From assembly GCF_900188025.1 (NCBI RefSeq), contig NZ_FZNO01000030.1:1-51956 (forward strand): a stretch of 51,956 nucleotides of DNA, written 5' to 3'. The position numbers were made by a program, and so were the translations under genes. The notes beneath the pieces are model-generated. The model was not told the origin of the DNA. It saw nothing but the letters and a program-made list of their open reading frames with translations, and did not search any database. Origin of the DNA: Blastococcus mobilis (GTDB lineage: Bacteria > Actinomycetota > Actinomycetes > Mycobacteriales > Geodermatophilaceae). The stretch's first letter is position 1, and each line of letters begins with the position of its first letter. Shown one piece after another: positions 26,262 to 34,822 of this stretch.

Positions 26262-26288
26262 CAGCGGCCAGAGCGGCCACTTCGGCCG

Positions 26289-29200
26289 TCAGGTGAGGAG
26301 GCCGCGCTGGGCGGCGATGGCGACCGCTTCGGTGCGGCCGTTCGCGCCGAGCTTCGCCAGGATGTTGCTGACGTGCACGCTCGCCGTCTTCTCGCTGATG
26401 TAGAGCTCGGCCCCGATCTGCCGGTTGGTCCGTCCCTGGGCGAGCAGCCGGAGCACCTCGGCCTCGCGCGGCGTCATGACGGCGGAAATCTCGGCCGCCC
26501 GCACTCCCCCGACGTCCAGCCGGCCGCGCCGGATCAGCCCTTCGACGGCGGTCCGCAGCGGGGCAGCACCCAGCCGGACCGCCACCTCGTGCGCCAGCCC
26601 TGCCTCCTCCGCGGCCTCCACCCGATCACCAGTGGCCAGCAGCGCCTCCGCCAGCCGCCACCGCGAGCGCGCCTCCTCGTAGACGTGCCCGAAGCCGAAT
26701 GCCTCGACCGCCGCGCGCCACAGCTCCGGAGCCGCCTCGCCACGGACCCGGGCCCCCTCGGCCTCCACCCGGGCCAGCCAGGCGATGGCCTCGACGCCCA
26801 TGGTGTCGCCGTAGGTCCCGCGGTAGATCTCGACCGCCGAACGCGCCGCCTCGACCAGCTGCTCCCCCGCCCGCACCCAGCGCTCGGTGCTCTCGGCGTC
26901 GCGGTCCCGGCGCGCGGCCGCGGCAGCGTCGCCGACCGGAGCCAGCGCGGTACCGGCCAGCCGCAGCACGCCGAGGTGGTCGTCGTCCCACTCCTGCCGC
27001 AGCCGCCGGTAGGCCGCCAGCGCCACGTCGACCGCCTTCTGCGGCTCGCCCTCCCAGGCGGCGAGGTCGATCTCGGAGCCGGCCGTGACGAGGTCGAGCA
27101 GGATGTGCGCGCTGAGCCGCGGGATCAGGCTCCGGGCCCAGTCGATCCGCTCGCGGGCGGACGGGTCGCCGCGGCCGACCAGCACCAGCAGCCCGTCGGC
27201 ACGCACGTGCGCCGACATCTCCGGCACCCGGGCCAGCACGTCGGCCTCGGCCAGGCTCCCGTCCCAGTCGCCGGCCATGTACAGCGCCGTCACGTGCAGG
27301 TGCCGCAGTTCGGCGGGGTAGTACGACCACTCGACGCCGAGGTCGCGGGCGCGCCGCGTGCCCCGCCGGGTCCAGCCGAGCGCCTCGCCGATCCGGCCCG
27401 CCTCGAAGGGGACGGTGGCGAGGTTGTACAACACCCGCATCTCGACCTCGACATTGCCGGACCGGCGGGCCCGGATCAGCGCCTCGTCGAGACGGGCGCG
27501 CACCTCTGCGGGGTCGGCGCCGGGACGTGCCCGCACCTGGGTGACGGCGATGTCGGCCCAGGCTCCGTCGAAGCCCAGGGCATCGGCCGCCGCGAGCGCC
27601 TCCTCGGCCGCCGCGTCGGCCTCGTCGTTCCGGCCGACCGAGTAGCTCATCCGCGCATGGGTCGCCGCCGCCCACGTGCGCACCTTCGACGGCGGCTGCG
27701 CCGGCACGAGCGCCATCGCCGCCGCGCTCTCGCGGTAAGCCCCGGCGTCGTCCTCGACCCGCACCATCGCCTGCGCCAGCGTGTAGTGCACCCGGGCCCG
27801 GGTCTCCGGATCGGCATCCGGCCCGAGCACCTCCAGGGCCGAGCGCAGGAGAGCGACGGCGCGGTACGGCGCCCCCACGGTGCGCGCGGTGGCCGCGGTC
27901 TCCAGCAGCAGGGCCACCTGGCCCCGACCGGCACGCTCCTCGGCATCGGGCACCGCCGACCACAGCGCGAGCGCGGCCTCGAGGTGCTGCAGCTGCTCGG
28001 CGGGGGCGCCGACGCCGCCGGCCGCGGCCGCCGCCTCCAGGGACGCGCTGAAGGCGCCCGGCAGGTCGTTGCTCTCGCGGGCGTGGTGCGCCCGTTCGGC
28101 CGCCGTCCCGGCGCCCGGGACACGGGCCAGGTAGGCCGCGATCGCCGCGTGCAGCCGCACCCGCTCCCCCGGCAGCAGGTCGGCCAGCACCGCTTCGCGC
28201 AGCAGCGCGTGCCGGAACCGGTAGCGACCGTCGTCCGAGACCACCAGGAGGTGGTGGTGCACCGCCTCGGCGAGCGCCGTCTCCAGGTCGCCGTCGCTGA
28301 GTCCGCCCACGGCGGCCACCAACTCGTGACGCACCCGGCGCCCGGCAACGGCGGCGACGCGGAGCACCTGCTGCGCCGCCGGCGAGCGCTGCTCCACCCG
28401 GGCGAGCAGGACGTCGGTCAGGGCCATGGGCAGCGCCTCGCCGTGCAGACCCGCCGCCAGCAGCTCCTCGGCGTAGAAGGCGTTGCCCTCGGCTCGGGCG
28501 ACGACGTCCTCGATCGCGGACTCGGACAGCGACCCGGCCGCGGCCGCCAGGCGGCGCACCAGCGCACCGACCTCGGCATCAGGCAGCGGGCTGAGCTCGA
28601 GTCGCTCCACGCCCGGCAACCGCACCAGCTCGGCCAGCAGGGGCCGCAGCGGGTGGCGGCGGTGCAGGTCGTCGGCGCGGTAGGAGGCGACCACCGCTAC
28701 CGGCTCGTCGGAGAGCCGAGCCAGCAGGTAGCGGAGCAGGTCGCGGCTGGACCGATCGGCCCAGTGCACGTCCTCCAGCACGATCAGCAGCGGTCCGTGG
28801 GACGCCAGCTCGCAGATGAGCCCGGCCACGGACTCGAACAGCTGGAGCCGGCCGTCCTCGACCGGCTGAGGCGCCGCGCGGTGCGGGAGCGGGCTACTGA
28901 GGTCACGCGCCTCGGCCGCCGGCTGCACCGGGAACGACACCGGCCGCCCCGCGAACAGCGCGGCGAGGACCGGGTTCGCCGCCGCGGCGGGAGCGAGCTC
29001 GGGGTCGGCCGCCACCGGGCGGAAGAGGTCCACGAACGGCAGGTAGGGCAGCCCGACGTCGCCCAGGTCGACGCAGTGACCGACCAGCACCCGAACCCCT
29101 CGCTGGGCCGCGCGGGCGGTGAGCTCGTCGAGCAGCCGTGTCTTGCCGACACCGGCATCACCGGCGAGCAGGACGCCGCTCGTCCGCCCGGATGCCGCCC

Positions 29201-29321
29201 GGTCGAGGTGCCCGAGTAGATGGGCGAGCTCGGCGGCTCGTCCCACCAGCGGCGCGTCGTCCCAGCGTGGCACGGGGTCGATCGTGGCACGGGCCTCCGA
29301 CAGGACCGAGCCGGTTCTCAC
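26289..29321 (-). CDS. Large LuxR-family ATPase regulator (LAL type)
   Basis: A 1010-residue STAND-type regulator. The N-terminal AAA/NACHT-like ATPase has PLVGRAAELAHLL and Walker A GDAGVGKT (about 54-61), with LLIVLEDVHWADRSS as Walker B. A long helical TPR-like middle region probably senses a ligand. The C-terminal LuxR/GerE helix-turn-helix has MTPREAEVLRLLAQGRTNRQ and the recognition part SEKTASVHVSNILAKL. Such proteins activate distant or neighbouring operons when a ligand and ATP bind. The start is GTG 29321 or GTG 29273; neither has a ribosome binding site. No obvious target operon lies alongside. Confidence 0.9.
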   Translation of the reverse strand: MRTGSVLSEARATIDPVPRWDDAPLVGRAAELAHLLGHLDRAASGRTSGVLLAGDAGVGKTRLLDELTARAAQRGVRVLVGHCVDLGDVGLPYLPFVDLFRPVAADPELAPAAAANPVLAALFAGRPVSFPVQPAAEARDLSSPLPHRAAPQPVEDGRLQLFESVAGLICELASHGPLLIVLEDVHWADRSSRDLLRYLLARLSDEPVAVVASYRADDLHRRHPLRPLLAELVRLPGVERLELSPLPDAEVGALVRRLAAAAGSLSESAIEDVVARAEGNAFYAEELLAAGLHGEALPMALTDVLLARVEQRSPAAQQVLRVAAVAGRRVRHELVAAVGGLSDGDLETALAEAVHHHLLVVSDDGRYRFRHALLREAVLADLLPGERVRLHAAIAAYLARVPGAGTAAERAHHARESNDLPGAFSASLEAAAAAGGVGAPAEQLQHLEAALALWSAVPDAEERAGRGQVALLLETAATARTVGAPYRAVALLRSALEVLGPDADPETRARVHYTLAQAMVRVEDDAGAYRESAAAMALVPAQPPSKVRTWAAATHARMSYSVGRNDEADAAAEEALAAADALGFDGAWADIAVTQVRARPGADPAEVRARLDEALIRARRSGNVEVEMRVLYNLATVPFEAGRIGEALGWTRRGTRRARDLGVEWSYYPAELRHLHVTALYMAGDWDGSLAEADVLARVPEMSAHVRADGLLVLVGRGDPSARERIDWARSLIPRLSAHILLDLVTAGSEIDLAAWEGEPQKAVDVALAAYRRLRQEWDDDHLGVLRLAGTALAPVGDAAAAARRDRDAESTERWVRAGEQLVEAARSAVEIYRGTYGDTMGVEAIAWLARVEAEGARVRGEAAPELWRAAVEAFGFGHVYEEARSRWRLAEALLATGDRVEAAEEAGLAHEVAVRLGAAPLRTAVEGLIRRGRLDVGGVRAAEISAVMTPREAEVLRLLAQGRTNRQIGAELYISEKTASVHVSNILAKLGANGRTEAVAIAAQRGLLT

Positions 29322-29334
29322 CCGACAGAGCCGG

Positions 29335-29466
29335 TCAGCGCGGTCGCCGGCGGTTGCGGAACCACGCGCCGCGCCTGGTGCGGCTCCCGCGGCCGGCCGC
29401 CATCAGCAGCTCTCGCCGGTACGCGAGCTCGGCGTCGAGAGCCGGGTTGCTGTAGTGGAGCGTCAT
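29335..29466 (-). CDS. Small basic protein of unknown function
   Basis: A 43-residue protein, MTLHYSNPALDAELAYRR followed by a strongly basic tail with RRGAWFRNRRRPR. An AGAGGGA Shine-Dalgarno sequence 7-9 nt before ATG 29466 supports translation. Similar short, Arg-rich proteins are common in actinobacteria. It lies just upstream of the large LuxR regulator on the same strand (13-bp gap), so they may be cotranscribed. Confidence 0.6.
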   Translation of the reverse strand: MTLHYSNPALDAELAYRRELLMAAGRGSRTRRGAWFRNRRRPR

Positions 29467-29710
29467 GGTCGTTCCCTCTCGTCGTCCCTGGTGGACGACG
29501 GCAACGTTCGTGCTGAGGGGTCCGGCCCGGCATCGGGCGACCACGCCGTTCTGCGGCCCGCCGGCGCCTAAGGGGCCTCAGACCCACCCCTTCGGGGGAC
29601 ATCGGCCCGCTGAGGCGGTTCACCTGCGACGTCGGGGGCACCGGTCGGCCCGCGGCGATCGCCGTCGGTTCTGCGTGCCCGCGCGTGAGCCGTGAGGAAG
29701 GGAGTTCGCA

Positions 29711-29962
29711 ATGCGGCTCGGAACTGCCATCGTCCTGCTCGCGCTGGGCGCGATCCTGACCTTCGCCCTGCGCGTCGACGTCAGCGGTGTCGACCTGCAG
29801 GTGGTCGGCTGGATCCTGATGATCGCCGGCGCCCTCGGCATCGTGCTAGAACTCGCCCTCTGGGGCCCCCGCTCCCGTCGCCGCGTCACGCACAGCGAGG
29901 GCTACGGCGCCCCTGCCGCCGGTGGCCCGGTCCAGCGCACCACCACGGACGAGACCTACTGA
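29711..29962 (+). CDS. DUF6458 family membrane protein
   Basis: An 83-residue protein with two membrane helices (about 3-20 and 28-50) joined by RVDVSGVDLQVVG, as in the DUF6458 family. A polar tail with RSRRRVTHSEGYG follows. AAGGGAG lies 8 nt before the ATG. Function unknown. It converges on the MHS transporter across a strong hairpin. Confidence 0.85.
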   Translation: MRLGTAIVLLALGAILTFALRVDVSGVDLQVVGWILMIAGALGIVLELALWGPRSRRRVTHSEGYGAPAAGGPVQRTTTDETY

Positions 29963-29981
29963 CGGTCCCGTCCCGCACACA

Positions 29982-30020
29982 CGCGACAGCCCCCGTCCGC
30001 CGTGGACGGGGGCTGTCGCG
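29982..30020. terminator. Perfect 17-bp bidirectional hairpin
   Basis: The arms 29982-29998 (starting CGCGACAGCC) and 30004-30020 are exact reverse complements around a 5-nt loop. It sits between the convergent DUF6458 and MHS transporter genes, 24 bp before the latter's stop. Confidence 0.8.
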
Positions 30021-30043
30021 CGTTCGGGGCCCGGTGCTCAGGT

Positions 30044-31354
30044 TCAGGTGAGCTCGGTGCCGTTGGTCTCCTTCAGAGTCGTCAGGATGACGACGAACGC
30101 GATGACCGCCCCGGCCGCCACGTACCAGAAGAACCACAGCGGGTGGCCGGCCTCGGACAGCGCCGTGATAACCAGGGGTGCCGTGCCCCCGAAGCACGCG
30201 ACGGTCAGGTTGTACCAGGCGCCGATGCCGGTGGCCCGAAGCTCCGTGGGGAACAGTTCGCTCATGATCGCCGGGGCGATCGACGCCATCAGCGCATAGA
30301 GCCCCAGCCCCACGGAGAAGACGACGATCAGCGAGAACAGGTTGTCCTGCACGAGGAACGACAGGGGCACGATGAGGACCGCGAGCGCGCCCGACCAGGC
30401 GAGCAGCTGCGGTCTGCGCCCGAAGCGGTCCGACATCGCACCGAAGGGGTAGCAGAGCGCCACGAACAGCGCAGTGCCGATGGACAGCGCGACGAAGACG
30501 TCGGTCTTGTCGGCGTCCCGGAAGGTGATCGCGAATGGCGTGAGGGCGCTGAAGAACGTGTAGTACGACAGCGTCGACAGCAGCGTGATGGCACACAGCT
30601 GCACCACGGACTTCGGGTAGTGCTTGATCGTCTGCAGCAGGGGGTGCTTGGTCGCCCGGGCCTTGTCCGCGTTCTCCTCGAACTGCTCGGTCTCCACCAG
30701 CGAGCGGCGCAGCCACATGCCGATGAACCCCAGCAGGCCGCCGATGAAGAACGCGATGCGCCAGCCGTAGCCCTGCAGCTGCTCCTCACTGAGGATGCTG
30801 GTCAGCAGCACGCCCAGCAGGGACGCGGCCAGCAGCGCGGACCCGGTGGAGATGTAGAAGAACGAGGAGTAGCGGCCACGGTGGTCGGGCGGGGCGATCT
30901 CGCCGAGGTACGCCGACGCGTTCGACACCTCGCCGCCCAGTGACATGCCCTGGGCGATGCGGGCCAGCAGCAGGAGGATCGGCGCGAGCCACCCCACCTG
31001 CTCGTACGTGGGCAGGAGGGCGATCACCATCGAGCCGCCGGCCATCAGCAGGATGGTCAGGAGCATCCCGGCCTTGCGGCCGCGCAGGTCGGCGAACCGG
31101 CCGAGCAGGATGCCACCCAGCGGGCGGAAGAAGAAGGCCAGGGCGTAGGCCGAGGACGCCCCGATCAGGGCGAGCGCTTCGTTCTCCGACGGGAAGAACT
31201 GTCCGGCGAAGAAGACGAGGAACGTCGCGTAGACCGTCCAGTCGAACCACTCGACGGCGTTGCCGATGCTGGCCGAGACCAGCGTCCTGACGGGTAGCTT
31301 GTGGCGCTCGTCCGCGACCGCCGGCACAGATCCTTGACGCGCCGTGTCTGCCAT
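30044..31354 (-). CDS. MHS-type MFS transporter (proline/betaine, shikimate or citrate symporter-like)
   Basis: A 436-residue protein with twelve predicted helices and the metabolite:H+ symporter hallmarks: ASIGNAVEWFDWTVYATF in helix 1, GRFADLRGRKAGML in loop 2-3, GGEVSNASAYLGE in helix 5 and GAMSDRFGRRPQLLAW in loop 8-9. It imports an organic acid or betaine-like osmolyte with protons; the substrate is not readable. ATG 31354 is preferred to GTG 31372 because GGGGGT precedes it. It stands alone in its orientation. Confidence 0.88.
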   Translation of the reverse strand: MADTARQGSVPAVADERHKLPVRTLVSASIGNAVEWFDWTVYATFLVFFAGQFFPSENEALALIGASSAYALAFFFRPLGGILLGRFADLRGRKAGMLLTILLMAGGSMVIALLPTYEQVGWLAPILLLLARIAQGMSLGGEVSNASAYLGEIAPPDHRGRYSSFFYISTGSALLAASLLGVLLTSILSEEQLQGYGWRIAFFIGGLLGFIGMWLRRSLVETEQFEENADKARATKHPLLQTIKHYPKSVVQLCAITLLSTLSYYTFFSALTPFAITFRDADKTDVFVALSIGTALFVALCYPFGAMSDRFGRRPQLLAWSGALAVLIVPLSFLVQDNLFSLIVVFSVGLGLYALMASIAPAIMSELFPTELRATGIGAWYNLTVACFGGTAPLVITALSEAGHPLWFFWYVAAGAVIAFVVILTTLKETNGTELT

Positions 31355-31704
31355 GGTTACCCCCACGTCCACCTGGGATGAGGTGGCTCACGTTAAGCGC
31401 GCGGCACCGGTCGAGCACCTCGGGACATGAGAACGCGGTCCCGCGAGGGGGCGCTGACACAGGTTGGGGTCCGGACCGGATGACGGCCGCCTCGCGGCGA
31501 GATGCACAACGCGGCTCCAGCCCCCGACCGAGGTCGGGGCGGTAGTCCGTGAAGGCGTTAACCAAATGGCACCCGGGGGCACGATGCACCCGGCCCGGAC
31601 AGCTTCGAGCCTACGCGCCTCACCGTGACGCGTCCTGTCGCGCCGAGTGGGCCCGGAGGGTCCGCGCAGGGGTGACGCAGGGGCTCCTCGGCGGGCGGGA
31701 CGGC
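31355..31704. other. Intergenic region without recognisable gene
   Basis: This is the upstream region of the MHS gene. Short open frames occur on both strands, but none has a ribosome binding site or resembles a family. A promoter for the MHS gene is expected here, but none stands out. Confidence 0.4.
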
Positions 31705-31803
31705 TCCTGGCCGCGATGCGGTCCGGCGGACCGCGATGTCATGGCGATGCGGTCCGGCGGACCGCGATGTCATGGCGATGCGGTCCGGCGGACCGCGATG
31801 TCA
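31705..31803. repeat. 31-bp tandem repeat (three copies) of a hairpin unit
   Basis: Units begin at 31713, 31744 and 31775 and are identical over 29 bases. Each contains the palindrome GCGGTCC-GGC-GGACCGC. The first unit is preceded by TCCTGGCC (31705), giving a 34-bp block similar to 39175-39208. The stop codon of the scramblase-like gene (31801-31803, complement) lies inside the third unit, so the array lies directly behind that gene. Confidence 0.85.
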
Positions 31804-32550
31804 GTTGAAGCCGCGGTCGTCCTGTTTCAGCGCGGTGTCCACCGTGAGCGCCGAGGCGATCACCAGGCTGGCCAGCGGGTCCGGCAGCCGGTAGTGCACC
31901 AGGACGACGTAGCGATCGGCGGTCGTGAACAGCGTCCGCGCCAGCCCCTCCCACTTCTTCGTGATGCGGGCGACCTCGACACCGGCGGCGTCGGCGATCG
32001 CGAAATCCCACGCCCGCCAGTTCTCGGCCTGGATGGCGCCGACCAGCCGGCCGTCGGCGACGAGGTCGAAGCGGATCCTGCCGAAGACGTTGGCCTGCAC
32101 GATCTCGCCGACCGAGGCGCCGTCGGGCCGCTGCACCACCACTCGGGACCTGACGACCTTGGCCGGACGGGTGAGCACGAGCACCGGCCCGCGAGTGTCG
32201 CGGACCTCCAGCCGGTGGGTGAGGAACTGGTCGAGGCTGGAGACGAGCCGGACGGCCTTCTGCAAAGAGCTCTGCCCCACCTGGACGACGGCGCCGATCT
32301 GCTGCCCCTGTCCATCGAGGACCGCGTACTCGTTGGTGAGCTCGATGACCTTGGTCTTCTGCGACACGAGGAGGACCGGCTGCTCGTAGAGCGAGGGGCC
32401 GCTGCCGTATCCCGGACCAGGCGGTCCCGGCGGCGCGGGTGGGGCGACCTGCTGGACGTGCTCGGTCCAGCCCTGGCCGTCCCACCAGCGCGTTCCGCCA
32501 CCTCCTGCTGGGTCGGCGTACCAGCCGGGTGGCGGAGGGGGCTGCGTCAC
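31801..32550 (-). CDS. DUF2510 and phospholipid scramblase-related domain protein
   Basis: A 249-residue protein. The N-terminal DUF2510 motif PGWYADPAGGGGTRWWDGQ is a short tryptophan-rich module common in actinobacteria. A proline-rich linker follows, then a LURP-one/scramblase-like beta barrel (LYEQPVLLVSQKTKVIEL, YAVLDGQGQQIG, DRYVVLVHYRLPDPLASLVI with a C-terminal hydrophobic helix). A membrane-associated role is inferred; enzymatic lipid scrambling is not shown for bacterial members. Start GTG 32550. The gene ends inside a tandem repeat. Confidence 0.8.
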   Translation of the reverse strand: MTQPPPPPGWYADPAGGGGTRWWDGQGWTEHVQQVAPPAPPGPPGPGYGSGPSLYEQPVLLVSQKTKVIELTNEYAVLDGQGQQIGAVVQVGQSSLQKAVRLVSSLDQFLTHRLEVRDTRGPVLVLTRPAKVVRSRVVVQRPDGASVGEIVQANVFGRIRFDLVADGRLVGAIQAENWRAWDFAIADAAGVEVARITKKWEGLARTLFTTADRYVVLVHYRLPDPLASLVIASALTVDTALKQDDRGFN

Positions 32551-32613
32551 GGCGGCCAAGTTAGCGTCCCGTCGCCGACCAGGTGTTGGACGGAAGGCCG
32601 GGGCACCGCGTGC

Positions 32614-32619
32614 CAGACT
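32614..32619 (+). promoter_or_regulatory. Leaderless -10 hexamer CAGACT
   Basis: CAGACT ends 6 nt before ATG 32626, which lacks a Shine-Dalgarno sequence. Confidence 0.4.
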
Positions 32620-32625
32620 CCGGCC

Positions 32626-33897
32626 ATGGCTGACCTGACCGACGTCGAGGCCCGGGTCGTCGATGCCGTCGACGAGCAGTGGGTGGTGGATCGGCTGACC
32701 CGCTTGGTCGCCGTCCCCTCGATCGGGGGCACCCCGGCCGAGAGCGAGGTGCAGCACCTGCTGGCGGGGTGGCTCGACGAACTCGGCTGCGACGTCGACC
32801 TCTGGCAGATCGACCTGGCCGAGGCCGCCACCGCCGCCGACGCCCCGGGCCAGGAGGTCGAGCGCACCGAGGCGTGGGGAGTCGTCGGGACCGTCCCCGC
32901 CGCCGGGAGCGGCCCGCCCGCGCTGGTGTTCTCCGGTCACACCGACGTCGTCCCGCCCGGGGACCTCAGGTTGTGGGACGGCGACCCGTTCGTGCCCCGC
33001 ATCGTCGGCGGCGACCTGCACGGCCGCGGCGCCTGCGACATGAAGGCCGGCGTCGTCGCCTCCCTCGCCGCCCTCGCCGCCGTCCGGACCGCGGGCGTGC
33101 GGCTGGTCCGGCCCGTCGCGCTCCACGGGGTGATCGGTGAGGAGGACGGCGGCCTCGGCGCGTGGGCCACGCTGCGGCGGGGGCACCTCGGCGACGTCTG
33201 CGTGATCCCCGAGCCGACGGCGCAGGCCGTCGTCACCGCCAACGCCGGGGCGCTCACCTTCCGACTGGAGATCGAGGGCCACGCCGCGCACGCGGCCATG
33301 CGGGACCGCGGCGTGAGCGCGGTCGAGCTGTTCACCGTCGTCCACGCCGGCCTGCAGGAGCTGGAGGCGGAGCGGCAGCGGGACGCCGATCCACGCTTCG
33401 GCGACGCCCGCTTTCCCTACGGCCTGTCGATCGGGCGGGTGCAGGCCGGCGACTGGGCCAGCTCGGTACCCGACCGCCTGCTGGCCGAGGGGCGGTACGG
33501 CGTCCGCGTCGGCGAGCCCGTCGAGGTCGCCCGGAAGGTGTTCGAGGACCGGGTCGCGGTGATCTGCGCCGCGCATCCCTGGCTCGCCGCCCACCCGGTG
33601 CGGGTGACCTGGACGGGAGGCGCGTTCGCCAGCGGGCAGCTGCCCATCGGGCACCCGCTGCTGCCGGCCGTCCGCGCGGCCGTCGCCGATGCGGGCGGCG
33701 GCCAGGCCCCCGAGCAGGCGATCGCCGCGGGCAGCGACCTCCGCCTGTACGCGGCGGCCGGTGTCCCGACGCTGCACTACGGACCGGGCGACCTCCACCT
33801 GGCACACGGCCCCCTGGAGAAGGTGCCGGTGACCGAGGTGGTCACCGCGGCCCGCGCCTTCGCTCTCCTGACCGTGCGCAGCTGCGGCGTCCGGTGA
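32626..33897 (+). CDS. M20 family metallopeptidase (ArgE/DapE/ACY1-like)
   Basis: A 423-residue two-domain di-zinc hydrolase. The metal ligands and catalytic residues are visible: His105 and Asp107 (GHTDVVPP), Asp138 (RGACDMKAG), the general base and ligand pair in GEEDGG (about 172-173), and a C-terminal ligand His in PGDLHLAHG. The lid/dimerisation domain carries IEGHAAHAAM. Members deacylate N-acyl amino acids or cleave dipeptides; the substrate is unknown. It is coupled by GTGA to the HD-domain gene. Confidence 0.87.
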   Translation: MADLTDVEARVVDAVDEQWVVDRLTRLVAVPSIGGTPAESEVQHLLAGWLDELGCDVDLWQIDLAEAATAADAPGQEVERTEAWGVVGTVPAAGSGPPALVFSGHTDVVPPGDLRLWDGDPFVPRIVGGDLHGRGACDMKAGVVASLAALAAVRTAGVRLVRPVALHGVIGEEDGGLGAWATLRRGHLGDVCVIPEPTAQAVVTANAGALTFRLEIEGHAAHAAMRDRGVSAVELFTVVHAGLQELEAERQRDADPRFGDARFPYGLSIGRVQAGDWASSVPDRLLAEGRYGVRVGEPVEVARKVFEDRVAVICAAHPWLAAHPVRVTWTGGAFASGQLPIGHPLLPAVRAAVADAGGGQAPEQAIAAGSDLRLYAAAGVPTLHYGPGDLHLAHGPLEKVPVTEVVTAARAFALLTVRSCGVR

Positions 33898-34538
33898 CCC
33901 GCGGAGCCGGTGGGCTGGTCGGCTTCGACGCGTGGGCCGAGCTCGCCGGCGACTCCCCGATCTCCCGGACCGAGTGGGCCGCCCTCGTAGCCTCCTGGAG
34001 CGAGCCACACCGCCGCTATCACGATCTCGCCCACCTCGCGGCCGTCCTCGGACTGGTCGGCCGGCTGGCGGGCGCGGCGGCCGACCCGGAGGCCGTCCGC
34101 CTGGCCGCCTGGTACCACGACGTGGTCTACGACCCGGAACGCAGCGACAACGAGCAAATCAGTGCGGAACGAGCTGGTGCGGGCCTGCGCGGTCTCGTGA
34201 CCGACGAGCGGCTCGCCGAGGTCGACCGGCTCGTGCTGCTCACCGCCGGGCACGACCCGGCACCGGGCGACGCGAACGGTGCGGTGCTCTGCGACGCCGA
34301 TCTCGCGGTCCTGGCCGCGCCGCCGGAGTCGTATGCGGCCTACGCCTCGGCGATCCGGCTGGAGTACGGCCACCTCTCCGACGAGGAGTTCGCCACGGGG
34401 CGGATCGCCGTCCTGCAGCACCTGCTGGCGCTGCCGGCGCTCTACCGGACCGAGGCGGCCCAGCCGTGGACGGGGACCGCACGGGCGAACCTCACCGCCG
34501 AGCTGACGCTGCTCAGGCGCCGCGGCGGGGCTTCCTGA
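33894..34538 (+). CDS. HD-domain protein (predicted metal-dependent phosphohydrolase)
   Basis: A 214-residue protein. Metal ligands occur as His43 with His47 (RYHDLAHL) and the HD pair His75-Asp76 (WYHDVVYD). SDNEQISAE follows, a feature of a small HD family annotated after an unrelated eukaryotic receptor subunit. It could hydrolyse a nucleotide phosphate. Its GTG overlaps the stop of the M20 peptidase, indicating a two-gene operon. Its 3' end overlaps the convergent DUF4031 gene by 26 bp. Confidence 0.8.
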   Translation: MTRGAGGLVGFDAWAELAGDSPISRTEWAALVASWSEPHRRYHDLAHLAAVLGLVGRLAGAAADPEAVRLAAWYHDVVYDPERSDNEQISAERAGAGLRGLVTDERLAEVDRLVLLTAGHDPAPGDANGAVLCDADLAVLAAPPESYAAYASAIRLEYGHLSDEEFATGRIAVLQHLLALPALYRTEAAQPWTGTARANLTAELTLLRRRGGAS

Positions 34539-34785
34539 GCCGCAGCCCGGCGGCCATCAGCCGGCCGAGCAGTTCGCGCGCCCCCACCGGCTGCGCCCCC
34601 GCCGCGACCGCCACGTCGTAGAGATCCTCCGGGACGTCGTAGTGATCGCCCTGGAACGCCCGGCGCGGGATGCCGAGCTCGGTCGCGACGAAGGCGTGCA
34701 GCTCCTCGTAGGAGACGTCGCTGACCAGGTGCGACCACCGGCGGCCCCGCCACGGCCACACCGGGGTGTCGATCAGCACGGCCAC
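34513..34785 (-). CDS. DUF4031 family protein
   Basis: A 90-residue protein beginning VAVLIDTPVWPWRGRRWSHL, the highly conserved DUF4031 motif. The core ELHAFVATELGIPRRAFQGD and a basic C-terminus LRLRKPRRGA follow. Function unknown, widespread in actinobacteria. GTG 34785 is chosen because homology starts at this residue. The end overlaps the HD gene in antisense. Confidence 0.85.
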   Translation of the reverse strand: MAVLIDTPVWPWRGRRWSHLVSDVSYEELHAFVATELGIPRRAFQGDHYDVPEDLYDVAVAAGAQPVGARELLGRLMAAGLRLRKPRRGA

Positions 34786-34809
34786 GGAACGCAGTCTGCC
34801 CGCCCCGGC

Positions 34810-34815
34810 TAACGT
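34810..34815 (+). promoter_or_regulatory. Leaderless -10 hexamer TAACGT
   Basis: TAACGT lies 7 nt before GTG 34823, supporting that codon as the start of the oxidoreductase. Confidence 0.5.
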
Positions 34816-34822
34816 TCCGCGC

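Noticed and set aside
31713..31803. Possible CRISPR array
   Set aside because: The three 31-bp units are directly adjacent with no spacers, and no cas genes are nearby; it is a tandem repeat.
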